The notes: generated from the letters alone by a model not told the origin. A stretch of 64,000 nt of DNA from Canna indica (GCA_034359265.1 CP136890.1:29802501-29866500), one strand, 5' to 3'; shown: positions 34,453 to 47,374, numbered from the stretch's first letter. Translations and numbers: made by a program.

Positions 34453-35840
34453 TGTTATTGGCTTAAGATTTTCAACCTTGGTCTTAATCTCAATTTTGAT
34501 GATAACAAATATGGAACTAATGTTTCATTGAGAAATACTTTCAGGTTCCATATCGGTTAGCGCACGACGTCATCGGTCGAAAATATCGGACAAATCAGAA
34601 AATCAGAAAGACGTTGGTCGACGCGCTCGGATTCGTCAGAGAGATAGAGTCTAGATTTAGGGTGTCTAGTTTATATTGTAAATCCTCATGATGATGCATA
34701 AGAACCCAAAAACCAAACCCGAACCACAAAACATGAAAACCCAAAAACCGCCCTGAAATTCACTTAGCCTTGGGAGCTCCTTGAGGGCTATATGACCTAG
34801 ATATTTTCTTGACACAAAAAATGGCGGTATTGTTCTTTGGGTAAAAACTAGATAACGATGTATTTTTTAAAAAAAAATTGGAAGCATTTAACATACCCAT
34901 ATTTGACCCGGGAGATTAGAAATTTTTTATTTTTCGGAAATTTGTACTAGACCCCAAAAACTATATTTTGATTCTTAAGGATTTTGATTTTTTAGATATT
35001 TTTATTGAATCCAAATGGGGGATAATTCTTATATAACATTTATGTTTTAAAATTATTATATAAGTAGACTTAGCGAAGACGGAACCAGAAAATAAACAAA
35101 CAAGCAAAATCTCAGCCAAACTAAGCAGTGCAATCTGCCCAATTTTGGTCGATCGGTCAGTCGACCGAATGCTGCCAAAAATTAGCAGTAGGCAAGTCGG
35201 TCAATCGAAGAGTGCCAGAAAATGGCAGTATGCCTTCGGTCGCTCGGTCGGTCGACCGATGATCGATCGAACCTGCGATCGGACGACGGAAACAGCTAGT
35301 TTTTCGCCTATTGAGTTGGTTGTTTCATGTCATCTCCTCAAGGCTTATAAATAGAAGCCTTAGCAAGCCTTCCACCCTTCATCTAACATACTTTGAGTCA
35401 TATTTTGATGATCCTTGAGCTCAATTGAGCCACCATTCTTGAAAACTCTAGTTTGATCTCTCATCTCCTTGACATAGCCTTCAAGCTTCATCAATTCATC
35501 AATTTGAGGCATCAAGAGGACTAGGGAGTTTCTTTTGGAGCTAAGTATTTATTGTTTAATTTATTGCTCCAGTAGTTGTTATATTTTGGTGTTTATTTCA
35601 TTGTATTAAAGCTTGTGTAAACCTAGGTTGCTAGGTTTGATTGAGTTGGTGGTTGCCTTGGTGTTAAGGCTTAAATCCACCATTGTAAACTTAGTTTACT
35701 AGGATTAGTTGAGTTGTCCCTTAGGTTGAGGTGGAAGAGTGCTCTCGGTAGGAAGGCGGGATACTTCCGGGTGTAGAAGTGCCTTCGGTTTGTTTATTTT
35801 GCTTGTTTGTTTATTTTCTGGTATTGGGCTTAAATCCAAT
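34453..35840 (+). repeat. Truncated LTR, inverted relative to the 37334-45112 element
   Basis: Starts TGTTATTGGCTTAAG and matches the reverse complement of the LTR at 37334-38856 through landmarks such as TTGATGATAACAAATA, TCAGAAAATC, GGTCGACCGA clusters and GAGGTGGAAGAGTGCTCTCG. It stops near 35840, where a copia fragment begins. No internal region is attached. Confidence 0.7.
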
Positions 35841-35859
35841 ACCTCTACTTTATCAAAAT

Positions 35860-36612
35860 CTGCATAAGAGATCTCCATATGTGCCTCTTGATCTTTATTT
35901 TACTGCTGTAACTTTTTCTTAAGATTGCGACATTCTGACTTGACGTGGCCTTGTTTCTTGCAGTAATAACAAGCTACACTTGATTTGTTACCTCCTCCCA
36001 CTTCATTAGAGTAGAGAGCTTCTCCTTTCCCTCCACCAGTGGAATTCGCCGTAAGAGACGTGTCCATTAGCTCCTTAGGCATAAAAGCAATAATCACCTG
36101 TTTTGGAATAATAATAGTTTCACGAAAATTTTTAAAAAAGAAGGAAGTGAACATAAAAGGAATAAAGTCTTTTCTCCCTCTTCAATTTTGACACCCATAT
36201 TCTCCAAGTCCATGGTGATTGTCTCAAAGGTATTGTTGTGCTCTTTAACCGATGTGCCTTCTGCCACACGTAGAAAATGAAGCTTCTGCTTCAACGTCAT
36301 CTTGTCAGTGAGAATTTTTTCCTCATACAAGAATGCGAGCTTGTCCCAAATACCTTTAGTTGCCTTCTGGGATGTAATTTCTCGAAGTGCTTCGTTCGAC
36401 AGGCTTAGGTACAAAATTACAATTGCCTTTTGCTCATTGTATTCTTTCTCCTCCTTGGTCCCCTGCATTTTATCTTTACCAAAGATGGTGTCATGTATCC
36501 TCTCCATAGTTAGGACCAATTTCATCTTCATTAACCAGAGTGCATAGTTGACGCTGCAATCTAACTTCCCGATGTCGAATTTGGTGGTCACCATGGTTGG
36601 AGAAGTAGGCTT
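35860..36612 (-). pseudogene. Ty1/copia gag fragment
   Basis: The minus strand encodes a UBN2-type gag domain (MVTTKFDIGKLDCSVNYALW ... AEGTSVKEHNNTFE ... MGVKIEEGEKTLFLLCSLP, 36094-36621). After a frame change, a CCHC zinc knuckle (CYYCKKQGHVKSEC) lies near 35925. The copy ends near 35860 without protease or pol. It follows directly on a tRNA-Met-type primer site and an LTR. Confidence 0.82.
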
Positions 36613-36620
36613 TGATACCA
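36608..36620 (-). other. Primer binding site of the copia fragment
   Basis: The minus strand reads TGGTATCAAAGCC, the common initiator tRNA-Met primer site of plant copia elements, two bases from the LTR end. Confidence 0.8.
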
Positions 36621-36622
36621 AT

Positions 36623-37290
36623 TGTTAGAAAATTTGGAGAAATTTCATGTAGGATTGAAAAAACTCGAACCCGACGAGAGAAACGTAAAACCAAATCCAA
36701 CAATAATGCAAAAAAGAAGAGACACAGAGGGGTTAATGTGGTTCGAACTCGGCGGGTGCTGATCCTACGTCTACGGGGAGAAGATGAAAATGCTTTTATT
36801 AATTCCATAAAAAAGTACAATAAGAGTGACAATAAACTAAATCCCCTTCAGAATATAATAAACTGTCTCAAATAAAAAGAACTTGAAACCGGTATGAAGT
36901 AGAGGCACTGTCTCTGCAATCTCTGCCTTGAAACTGAACTCTGCTGTTGTATGTCGGAACCTGAGAAGGGGCACTACTCCTTGGAAAAGGATGGTAGCGA
37001 CACTCTTAATTTTTTGAATCTCTAAATCTCTCACAATATTTCCTCTCTAATTTTCTTAAGGAGACTCTACTCTAAATTAGGGATGATTGAAACCTTGTAT
37101 TCGGCCTCGTTTTTATAGTGAAAAGGAAATCGACTTATGCCTTACTGTTCAGCCAAGACAAGCAGTCAAGACAAGCATCCTACGACCCTCAATTTTAATC
37201 CATGGCTACACATAAATTTTGATCAAAGAACTTGGATTTTGACCAGAATAATAGCTAAAATTGAAGCCCTCATAAACTTACATATTCATT
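36623..37290 (-). repeat. LTR of the copia fragment
   Basis: On the minus strand it ends ...TTCTAACA next to the primer site. A TATA box (CTATAAAAACG) lies at about 37109-37118 on that strand. The far boundary (~37290) is estimated from where an unrelated old LTR begins. Confidence 0.65.
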
Positions 37291-37333
37291 CTAGACACCC
37301 TAAACCTAAACTCTATCTTCCTGATGAATCCCG
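37291..37333 (-). repeat. Older LTR, left piece
   Basis: TCTAGACACCC ... GATGAATCCCG resembles the reverse complement of 34603-34670. It continues at 45118 beyond the younger element inserted with target duplication TCCCG. Confidence 0.6.
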
Positions 37334-38856
37334 TGAAGGAGAAATGGCGACACTAGAGGAGGGTGAATAGTGTGTTAACTAAATCAATTAGCCTAAATTC
37401 CAATTTTAAACGTTTCATAAATTATTTTAGGCAAGATCGATGCAATTTGCAATTAAATGCGGAAGCAATAGTAACACAATTAAGCACAAACAATTTAAAA
37501 CAATGCTAACACGAGAATTTATAGTGGTTCGGTCTCAATGCCTACTCCACTATCTAAGCACCCCGCTTAGGATTTCCAAACTAGTTTTACTAGATTAATT
37601 TTTGTTTCCCTTACACAGAGGACTTTGACTCGAAGAGTCGCACTCTCGACCTAAGGTACTTCCACACCTGGAAGTCTCCGCCTTCTTATCGAGAGCACTC
37701 TTCCACCTCAACCCTAAGGGACAACTCAAGCTAATCCTAGTAAAACTACATTTAATTTACACGGGTGGATTTAAACCTCAAACACCAAGGCTACCACCCA
37801 ATTTCAAGACCTAACAATCCTAGGTCTTCACACGCACAAATCCAAATTAAACAGGTTCAAATAACAGTTAAAAATACAAGTGAAAAGAGCTTAAAATAAA
37901 ACCAAATATTCGTGCTCTTTTCCAAGCCTTGAAACCTCCAACTTGCCAGAAGATGAATTTGAAGTCAAAGCAGAGTTGAGGAGCAGACGACGCTTGAAGA
38001 AGAACTCGACGGAAGAGCAGAGCGCGCTGCAATCGATCGTTGGAAGGCTTAAATCACTTCTAAAATCCTCAATTAAATTTGTGAGAGTGAAGGAAGAAGT
38101 TTAGAGGGGTTAGATGAAGTATATTTATACCATCACCAAGAAACGACAGCTCAACGGATAGAAAACTATCTGTTGCAGACGCTCGATCGATTGGCCGGTC
38201 GACCAACCGATCGACTGCTGCCCTCTTCTCTCTGGTCGGTCGACCGACGGGTCGACCGCCCAGATGTAAATTTGTGTTCCCTCAATCCGATTGACCCATC
38301 AGTCGATCGACGCAGGGAAGCTAGAATCACGCGCCGCGCGATTTTTAATCCAGTCGACCGATCGATCGACCGCTACGGCTACTGCCCAATTCTGGCCTCT
38401 ATCGATCGACCGACCGATCGACTGAAGTAGCTATTGCCGCTTTGTGGCATCCTTCGATCGATCGACTGATCGACCGAGATGGCTACTGCCATTTTCTTTA
38501 CCCTATTCGGTCGACTGAACATAGGCTGAATTTTATTTTTCAGTTGATTTTCTTCCGCGCTTCATTTTTGGGTTCTGGCTTTCAAGAAGCATCAACTTGG
38601 AGAGCTTTCATGTGATCTTTGATCTCGTCCAAGATGACTTTAGTGCACACATTGATCTTCGAGAAATTTTGCGACGAACCCGAGCGCAACGATTAATGTC
38701 CTTCCGATTTTCTGATTTCTTCTGATTTATCTGATCGAGGACATCTAACGCTAATTGATATGGAATCTGAAAGATTTTCTCAATAAAATCATTAGTCCCG
38801 TATTTGTTATCATCAAAACCGAGATTAAGACTAAGGTTGAAAACCTAAACCCAACA
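37334..38856 (-). repeat. 3' LTR of the gag-only element (1523 bp)
   Basis: TGAAGGAGAAATGG ... AACCCAACA on the plus strand, about 1.5 kb and highly similar to 43605-45112. It contains the GGTCGACC/CGATCGATCG palindrome cluster at 38180-38520. Confidence 0.93.
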
Positions 38857-41800
38857 ATCTCGCCCTTTTTGATGATGACAAACATCCTTAAGAAAATATA
38901 TAAATTAAAGTATAGAGGATACCATCTAAGGGATTTCTCCCCCTATCAATATGCATATCTATGAAAATAAACTCCCCCTATCTATATGCATGGATTTCCT
39001 ATATTTTCCTCCCCTTTACCTATAATTTTCTCCCTCTTTTACCTATACTTTTCTCCATGGTTTTCTCCCCCTTTTGACCTATATTTTCTCTATAGTTTTC
39101 TCCCCCTTTTGACATTAATCAAAAAGGGCAAGAAAGGTCTATTTAGTTAATTTTGTCAAAGGGATGAAAAACGAATATTTTTTCATGAGGTTGAGACTCT
39201 AAAGTTTATTTTTCATGAAACATGAAAATCTCAACCAAAGGGATGAAAAACAAATATTTGATATGAAATTTAAATCATACATGATAGCAAAGAGTGATAG
39301 ATAGAATCCAAGCCTAAATCATGTATGCACTCAATTATAAATGTACTCATATCTTTTTCATGACTTTTTTAAATTTCATTCAAACTTTCAAAATATCAAG
39401 ATGTGATCATTTTAAATCATGTTTATCAAGTTTGAAGTGAAACTAATGTCATTCAATCCAAATATGAACTTAGCACGTTTTCATTTGAAATAAGAATGAA
39501 AACATGAAAATGACTGAGTATCAAATTTTGCTATCTACTCATGTTTTCTCAAACTTAGACATCTAGACATTAAACTTGAGAGAATGTAAGTCTATGAATC
39601 AAGTTTGGGCTTAAGATGAAATTTTTAAGTTACTTTGTTGACTTAGATCAACCTATACCTCAAGTTTTCAAAAGTCAAAATTTTAAATTTATACAAAATC
39701 GTATTTTTGATGAAAATTTTGAAACCAATTGTTGGACGAAAATTTTTGATACCAATTGTTGAATGGTCATTTGAAATGCATGTATCAAGATTGAACTCAA
39801 AATGAATTTTCAAAGTCCATTTTTCATTCTATATTGATTTTAATAAACAAATGGATACCAAATGTAGGAGAAATGGATATTTCTAGTTATCATTCAAATT
39901 ATCAAAATCATTCCTATGAATGATTTTACTCAAGCAATGGTGTGAATGATTTTAGACAATGAATCAAAATGGTATACATGAGTTTTCATTTGAAGTTTTT
40001 GAAGAAAGATCAAAGTATCGAAAAGATTGATATCTCAAATAAGTGATACTTAATTTGAGTTTTAGATGTTCAACTTCAAAATTCTATTTTAAATCAGATT
40101 CTTGATGAAACTTTTTGAAATTTTTACTGATAAAACTAAATTTTTCAGTGAATGTGCAGTTTCAAGAATCATCTGAAAATAATTTTTCTATATTTCTTTA
40201 AAAATAACTGAAGTTGATACCAATTGTAGGTCGAAATGGTATTTTTGTAATTTTCAGTTATTCTTAAAACTTGTTCAATTTTCATTCAAACTGTCATGAC
40301 ACCACATGATGGTCATGTAAAGAGTATATGTCAAGTTTGAAATGAAAATTATGTCCTTAAGCTAAGATATCAACCTAGCATGGTTTCATTCAAAACTAAA
40401 CTAGTTTTTATGAAACTTGCTAAGTTTCAATCTTAACATTTACCCATGGTTTTTCAAACTTAAACCTATGGATACCTAACATGAGTAAATCTAAACATGT
40501 TCCATAAATATGGATTGAAAATGAGACCTTTAAGTCAACTTGTTGACTTGGGTCAAGTTGGTTCAAAAGAGGTAAGCATGAATTGACATCTATGTCATTT
40601 TATCCATATCCATATGAATTTTTCATTCTAAATGCATGGAAACATGTCATACATATTCCTAAACATGTTTATGAAGTTTGAACCTAAAATCAAGTGTCCA
40701 AGTCAATTTGTTGACTTGGGTCAAACTTTTTCAAGCTTAAGTCCCCTAAAGTGATATAGTTATCACATTATTCATCTAGACATGAATTTTCAATTTAAAT
40801 ACCTAGACTCATGTGATAAGTGTATCTAAACATGATTGTTTGATGTTTACTCAAAATGAGGTCTTTAATAAGAAATTTCAAATTAGTCCAATTTCATTCA
40901 ATATTAATATCATGAAATTGCTTAGTTATCATGAAATTGCCTACTTATGAAAATTCAAACATTTATCATGCAACATCAATCATGAGTATAAAGACACCAT
41001 TAAACATGAAAATTCAATTATTATACTAAGATTTTTGCAAAATTAAATCCATACCATAGTCTTAGAAATTTTGCCCAACTTTTCATTTCCTTTTTCATTT
41101 TCTTTTAGATAGCATAGCCTTTCATTAACATTCACAACTTGCAAGTAGACTTTATTAGTAGCATAATGAAATAATATGCCTACTAGCAAGCTAACATACT
41201 AAATAGCAAAGGTTCAATACAAAGTTTCATTTAAAAGTTGAGATTCATTTTAAATGAGTTATCATGATATCAAAATGAATTAAAGAGATCTCAAGATATG
41301 AAAAAATTGAGGAATAAGATCTCTAACCATGTTAAACTAGTTTGCACTTACAAGAATGTCTCTAGTATCAACCTAGAGCAAGTTTCATTCAATGAAATTT
41401 GCATAAAGTGCTAAGATTCTACCTACTCATAAGAATTCAAGGGTTTAACATGCAATATTAATCATGAGCATTGAGACATAGTTTAAGCTTAAACATTGAG
41501 GTATAACACTAAGATTTTGAATTTATCAAAGTTATACCCTATTCATGATGATTTAGCCAAATTAATCTTTTTTTATTCTAATTAGCCTTCCATTTACAAT
41601 AACTTGCAAGTATACTTTATTAATAGAAAATGAAACCAAATTTACATTCAAGCTATCAAACTAAATAGCGAAGTGAAAAACCAAGTATCATTTTCCAAAT
41701 TCAACTTCACTAAATAGCATGGATTCATTTTCATATAAATTATTCATGATAACAAAATGAATCAAGAGATCTCAAAAAATGAAATTTTGAAAATTAAGAT

Positions 41801-42060
41801 CTCCAACCCTTCCTCTTGGTTGAAAATCGAAAGTCACAATTAGCCTATGATTTAAAACCGCAAGGTCGCATGAGCTCATTACATGCTACAAAGGTCTCCG
41901 AGGAGACCGGAAAATCAAAATAAAAAAAACATTTCCAAATAACTCTTTAACAAGAGCGGGGAAAACAACTCAAATTAAATATGTATCATAACTCCAACTT
42001 AAATAAAGCAAACTAAAGTAAGGAGATGATACTAAAATATTTGATGCCAATTTTACCTAA
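38857..42060. other. Non-coding interior of the gag-only element
   Basis: AT-rich with dispersed degenerate repeats. A ~475 bp unit is duplicated: CTTGCAAGTAGACTTTATTA at 41139 recurs as a variant at about 41605, and GAGATCTCAAGATATGAA at about 41283 recurs near 41766. A TTGTTGACTTGGGTCAA motif recurs near 40540 and 40711. No pol-related reading was found. Confidence 0.7.
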
Positions 42061-42247
42061 GACATCTAGGTGAAAGCTTGAAGTTGCAACCATAGAAGGA
42101 TTCTTCATTCAACTCTTTGGTCAACTTCAACACATCATCAATCTTTCACCCTTGTGTGGTAGCTCCTCCTACAAAAGAAGATGAGACTTTTGGTACCCAA
42201 ATGACTTTGGGTCCTTGGGGGTGAGTTGGCCTAGGAATTCAAAGTGT

Positions 42248-43536
42248 CTAAACTACACTTGGATTTTTCTTGAATGCACAATCATGGATAGCATGGCCAA
42301 AAATACCACAACAAAAATAATATCCATTAAATTTCTTTTTATTTTTGCTATGGACATGAGATTTATTTTTAGAATGCTTGTCATGTGAAACATGATGAGT
42401 ATGAGCATTCTTGGAAACATAATTCCTCTTCTTAAGATCATGAGGTTTAAGAGTGGAATGTTTAACATGAGATTTAACATTAGCATGAACATTCCTTTTT
42501 GAAAAATCATTTCTACTAAAATTCTTAAATGAGGAAATATTTTTCATTTCATTCATTTTCTTGTTTAGGTTTAGAACCTCATTTTTCAAATCAATTATGG
42601 AGTTATGTAAAGCATGCATTTAAGATTTCAACATGCTATTTTCATTCTTTAAGATGTCATTTTTTTTAAAAAATCTTGAGTGTCAACACCTAAGGTGTCA
42701 TGGCATGAATTTGAGACACTAATTTTTAGCTTCTCATTTTCTAATTTTACATCATGTAATTGAGAGCTAAGATTTAAGTTTTCTTTCTTCAATTTTTTGT
42801 TCTCTTTATCTTTTCTAACAAGCAAGGCATACATGCTTTTATATTCATCCATTAATTCATCATAAAGAAAATCATGAGAACTAGATAAATTAATACTACC
42901 ATTTTTGTTATCATGACTAGAGGAAGAGCATACCTCCTCATCAACGTTCATGATGTTGACTTCGTGATCATGGTGTGAGGATGCTTCACTTGATGCATGT
43001 GAGTGAGTGGAAGCATTTGACCTCCGTTTTGCCTTGCTCTTCTTACTAGGGCAATTCTTTTTCACGTGCACTTTCTCATTGCATAGGTGACATATCACCT
43101 TTCTCTTCCGACTCTTTGTACTTCTATGGCTAGAAACACTAAAAGCTTCAACAACTTCATTAGATATAGGAGTATGACAATTGTCATAGTCTCCTTCATT
43201 TAGAGTAACGAGTTCTTCAATTTTAGCATAATCATAAAGCATATTCAAAGTAGCACAAATATCGAATGCGGAAGTACAATGCATGATCTTTTCAAAAATC
43301 TTATCATCCAAAGAACAAAATATACAATTTGTAGCTTTAGCATTTAATTCAAACATATCAATTTGTTTTTGGGTCTATGCATTTATATTTTCATTAGGTT
43401 CAATATATTAGATTTTTACCATCTTAAAAATACCTAATCCTTGAGTCTTTAGAAAGGTGTACATTCTAGACTTCCAAAGACCAAAGTTCGATTCATTGAA
43501 CCTAGGAGGTGAAGATGCTATCGACTCTAGAGCCAT
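42248..43536 (-). pseudogene. Gag of the gag-only copia element
   Basis: The start is the ATG at 43536 (MALESIASSPPRFNESNFGL), 60-70 bases after the primer site. A UBN2-like region (MFELNAKATNCIFCSLDDKI...) follows, then a first zinc knuckle (CHLCNEKVHVKKNC), a Ser/His-rich linker, a coiled-coil-like stretch (KKENLNLSSQLHDVKLENEK) and a second knuckle (CCGIFGHAIHDC). Past the stop at 42248 the frame still reads GPKVIWVPK, the usual gag/protease junction motif of copia elements. It is broken by stops near 43410 and 43370 and by a frame change near 42640. Two knuckles are fairly unusual. Confidence 0.85.
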
Positions 43537-43604
43537 TTCAAGATCGAGATAAGGTGTAGAGGAGATGGTGAAATCTCAAGCTACGAACCCGCTCTGATAC
43601 CAAG

Positions 43605-45112
43605 TGAAGGAGAAATGGCGACACTAGAGGAGGGGTGAATAGTATATTAACTAAATCAATTAGCCTAAATTCCAATTTTAAATGTTTCTTAAATTATTTT
43701 AGGCAAGATGCAATTTGCGATTAAATGCGGAAGCAATAGTAACACAATTAAGCACAAACAATTTATAACAATGCTAACACGAGAATTTATAGTGGTTCGG
43801 CCACAATGTCTACTCCACTACCTAAGCACCTCGCTTAGGATTTTCAAACTAGTTTTACTAGATTAATTTTTGTTTCCCTTACACAGAGGACTTTGACTCG
43901 AAGAGTCGAACTCTCGACCTAAGGTACTTCCATACCCGGAAGTCTCCGCCTTCTTATCGAGAGCACTCTTCCACCTCAACCCTAAGGGACAACTCAAGCT
44001 AATCCTAGTAAAACTACGATTAATTTGCACAGGTGGATTTAAACCTCAAACACTAAGGCTACCACCCAATTTCAAGAACTAACAATCCTAGGTCTTCACA
44101 CGCACAAATCCAAATTAAACAGGTTCAAATAATAGTTAAAAATAGCTTAAAATAAAACCAAAAATTCATCCTCTTTTCCAAGCCTTGAAACCTCCAACTC
44201 GCTAGAAGATGAATCTGAAGTCGAAGCAAAGTTGAGGAGCAAACGACGCTTGAAGAAGAACTCGACAGAAGAGCAGAGCGCGCTGCAATCGATCGTTGGA
44301 AGGCTTAAATCACTTCTAAAATCCTCAATTAAATCTATGAGAGTGAAGGAAGAAGTTTAGAGGGGTTAGATGAAGTATATTTATACCCTCACCAAGAAAT
44401 GACAACTCAACGGATAGAAAACTATCTGTTGTAGACGCTCGATCGATTGGTTGGTCGACCGACTGATCGACCGTTGCCCTCTTCTCTCTAGTCGGTCGAC
44501 CGACGGTTCGACCGCCCAGATGAAAATTTGTGTTCCCTCAATCCGGTCGACCCATCGGTCGATCGACGTAGGGAAGCTAGAATCGCACGCCGCACGATTT
44601 TTAATCCGATCGACCGATCGGTCGACCGCTAGGGCTACTGCCTAGTTCTGGCCTCTGTCGGTCGACCGAAGTAGCTACTGCTGCTTTGCGGCATCCTTCG
44701 GTCCACTGACCGATCGACCGAGATGGCCACTGCCATTTTCCTTACCCTATTCGGTTGACTGCCCGGTCGATCGATCATAGGCTGAATTTTATTTTTCAGC
44801 CAATTTTCTTCCGCACTTCGTTTCTGGGTTCCGACTTTCAACGAGCATCAACTTGGAAAGCTTTCATGTGATCTTTGATCTCGTCCAAGATGACTTTGGT
44901 GCACACGTTGATGTTCGAGAAATTCCACAACGAACCCGAGCGCGACGATCAATGTTCTTCTGATTTTTTGATTTCTTCTGATTTATCCGATCGAGGACAT
45001 CGAACGCTAATTGATATGGAACCTGAAAGATATTCTCAATGAAATCATTAGTCCCATGTTTGTTATCATCAAAACCGAGATTAAGACTAAGGTTGAAAAC
45101 CTAGAGCCAACA
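43605..45112 (-). repeat. 5' LTR of the gag-only element (1508 bp)
   Basis: TGAAGGAGAAATGG ... GAGCCAACA on the plus strand; partner of 37334-38856. The palindrome cluster is at about 44440-44780. Confidence 0.93.
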
Positions 45113-45117
45113 TCCCG

Positions 45118-45274
45118 AGCGTCGACGAGCGTCCTTCCCGATTTTTCTGATTGAGGACGTCATGCGCTAACCGACTTAGAACCTGAAAGTATTTCTCCAT
45201 GAAATCATTAGTTCTATATTTGTTATCATCAAAATTTAGATTAAGACTAAGGTTGAAAATCTTACGCCAACAAT
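45118..45274 (-). repeat. Older LTR, right piece
   Basis: AGCGTCGACGAGCG ... CTTACGCCAACA repeats the end of the 45112 LTR in diverged form and is the other half of the LTR broken by the insertion. Confidence 0.7.
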
Positions 45275-46533
45275 ATATACAAATAATGCGGTGCAAATAC
45301 GATTTGAATATGGTGTGGATCTGTACCCATATCTACATTCACACAAAGAAAGATTATCTTACATCCATATTAATTCGCACTTGATTCCTTTTTCTAAAAA
45401 AATATAACCGCTTCATATGATGCAGATGCAGATAATATCCAACATCTGCGAGTATAATTATCATCCCTACGAATAACAATGTATAAATTCTCCAAACAAA
45501 TCCCTTGAGGGCATTTCAATAGATATACATGCATGCATTTAACTCTTATGTATGCAATATGTATATATACCCTAATTTGAGCTTATTTTCCTTGATTAAG
45601 CCTTTGTCTTCCAAGTTTCATCATCAAATAACATCAAGAGTTAATAGACCGTGTATAGGACCAAAATTTTCGAAATAAAACTTATATGATCAAATTTGTC
45701 AACGTGTATGAACGTCATTAGTCCACATTGACGGAGAGTTAATAGACCGTCACGGATAAGATCAAATCTGTACTACGGAGCAAATTTATAGGACCGAAAA
45801 TACCAAAATGAATTTTATAGAACTAAAATTCAAAAAATTAAAAATTTATAAGACCAAATCTGCACTTCTCTTAATATTTTGATGTGCATAATGAATACAA
45901 TTCATGTTTTGTGTGTTTAATGTGTAACCTTCTGTTGCACGTATAAAAAGGACAAAATGCATGTTTTAAAATTTGTAAATTGTGAATTTTTTATGTCAAA
46001 AGGAAACTTTTTAACTTTTTGAACCTTTTGGGAGTAAAAATGGATTGAGGACAGCTTTCTCACGGCAAACCATTGCAATTAAGTCTTTAACGATATACGG
46101 CTAGTCATGGCCATTGTTGAAGGTCTATTATAAGTGGTTCATAGTCTAGTAGTCAGTCGGATAGTATGACATATCATCGTTGTTGGTGTATTTAGCGACG
46201 ATTTAATGGTAGTCACACCGTCGAAACATCATCCAAAGACCATTACTAAAGTAATTAATTTGTTGCATTCTGGGTAATGATGATGGTTTGATGGTCATTG
46301 CTAATTTGTTTGATAATATTGCCAACAATAGCATTAGCCGTCATAGATAATATATCAAAAATGATCACGTGAATAGTTAGTTATATTATTAGTTGTAGCA
46401 GTTGCCCTGGTCATTGCAAGTTATCTATGACATGCGATGGAACATAGCAACGGTTGCAGTTGCCATTGATGGGCATTACTGATGGCCCAACAACCATTAT
46501 AGCCATAAACAACCATGTTCACATTCTTGTAGT
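45275..46533. other. Unassigned AT-rich region ending in a CACTA-type terminus
   Basis: No gene. From about 46080 the sequence has GACGATTTAATGGT- and GCCATTG-type motifs and ends ATTCTTGTAGTG at 46534, a CACTA-type end. The opposite end was not found, so this is at most a truncated element. Confidence 0.4.
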
Positions 46534-46534
46534 G

Positions 46535-47374
46535 CAAATATCATAACGACAAAAGCTTTTTAAACCATTAGAGTTACCCAAATCGCCAAAGTCATGGAAA
46601 TCACCAAAACTATTAAATTAGTATATAATTTATTTTTGTCATTGATTTTTTTTAATGTTAACATATATTTAAATAAAATCTTTCATTAAATTATAAATGA
46701 ATTGTTTATAAATATATAAACAGCTAAGACATCAATCAAAAATATATATATATATTTGATTGATGTCAATATATTTGAATTCAATTCAATTCACTATGAC
46801 AAAACAAGGAAATTTTGACTCCAAAGTCCAAACTAGCAAGATATTTCGACATTTTTGTCAGCCAAAAGCATCAAATAGACGCCTGTATAGGTGTCGAAAA
46901 GTAGTGGCTAACAACAGGAGCCTAAATATGGTGTATCGATATCTATCTCAAGCGTTAAAATATTTTTACAAAACCGGTATGTTTTGATTTTTTTAAAAAA
47001 AAAATAAATTCGTTTGTAGCAAAATTCGAGCAGGCATAGAATCAATTATGCGCCTGCTCGAACTCCTTGCGACGGAATTCAGGCGCGGTATACCGTGCCT
47101 GCTTTAATTTCACATTGCGGAACTCAAAAATTAAATTCCGCAGCATGGAAATAAATTTTTATTAATTTTTAATTTTTAATTATTTTTAATTAAATAGAAA
47201 TCCAAAAAATATTAAATTGTTGACATTTTTTTTAAAAAAAATACATGGAAGAATTTGATCATTTGAAAAAGTTATACAGGTAACAATTTAATCAAACAGA
47301 AATTACAAAAATAAATTATACACCAACCTTTTAAAAAAAAATTGATGCCTTGAACAATTGTGATGCCCAGTGAA
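46535..47374. other. Unassigned AT-rich region
   Basis: Contains a GC-rich island at 47020-47130 with small inverted copies of GAGCAGGC / GCCTGCTC and a TTTTTAATTTTTAAT block like that inside the CACTA element at 50320. It may be a CACTA relative but has no terminus. Confidence 0.35.

Larger units (their letters stand above)
37334..45112 (-). mobile_element. Gag-only Ty1/copia LTR retrotransposon
   Basis: LTRs at 37334-38856 and 43605-45112, flanked by the perfect 5 bp duplication TCCCG (37329-37333; 45113-45117). A primer site (TTGGTATCAGAGC on the minus strand) abuts the right LTR. A polypurine tract (AAAAAGGGCGAGAT, minus strand) abuts the left LTR. The 4.7 kb interior encodes only gag at its 5' end; the remaining ~3.2 kb is AT-rich repetitive filler without protease, integrase or RT. 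This is the layout of non-autonomous, gag-retaining elements that depend on a relative's pol. Confidence 0.92.

Noticed and set aside
38173..38430. Open frame rich in VDRSIDRPTDRL-type repeats, also at 35145-35354 and 44451-44645
   Set aside because: It is the translation of GGTCGACC/CGATCGATCG palindromes inside LTRs; different copies disagree and no domain is present.
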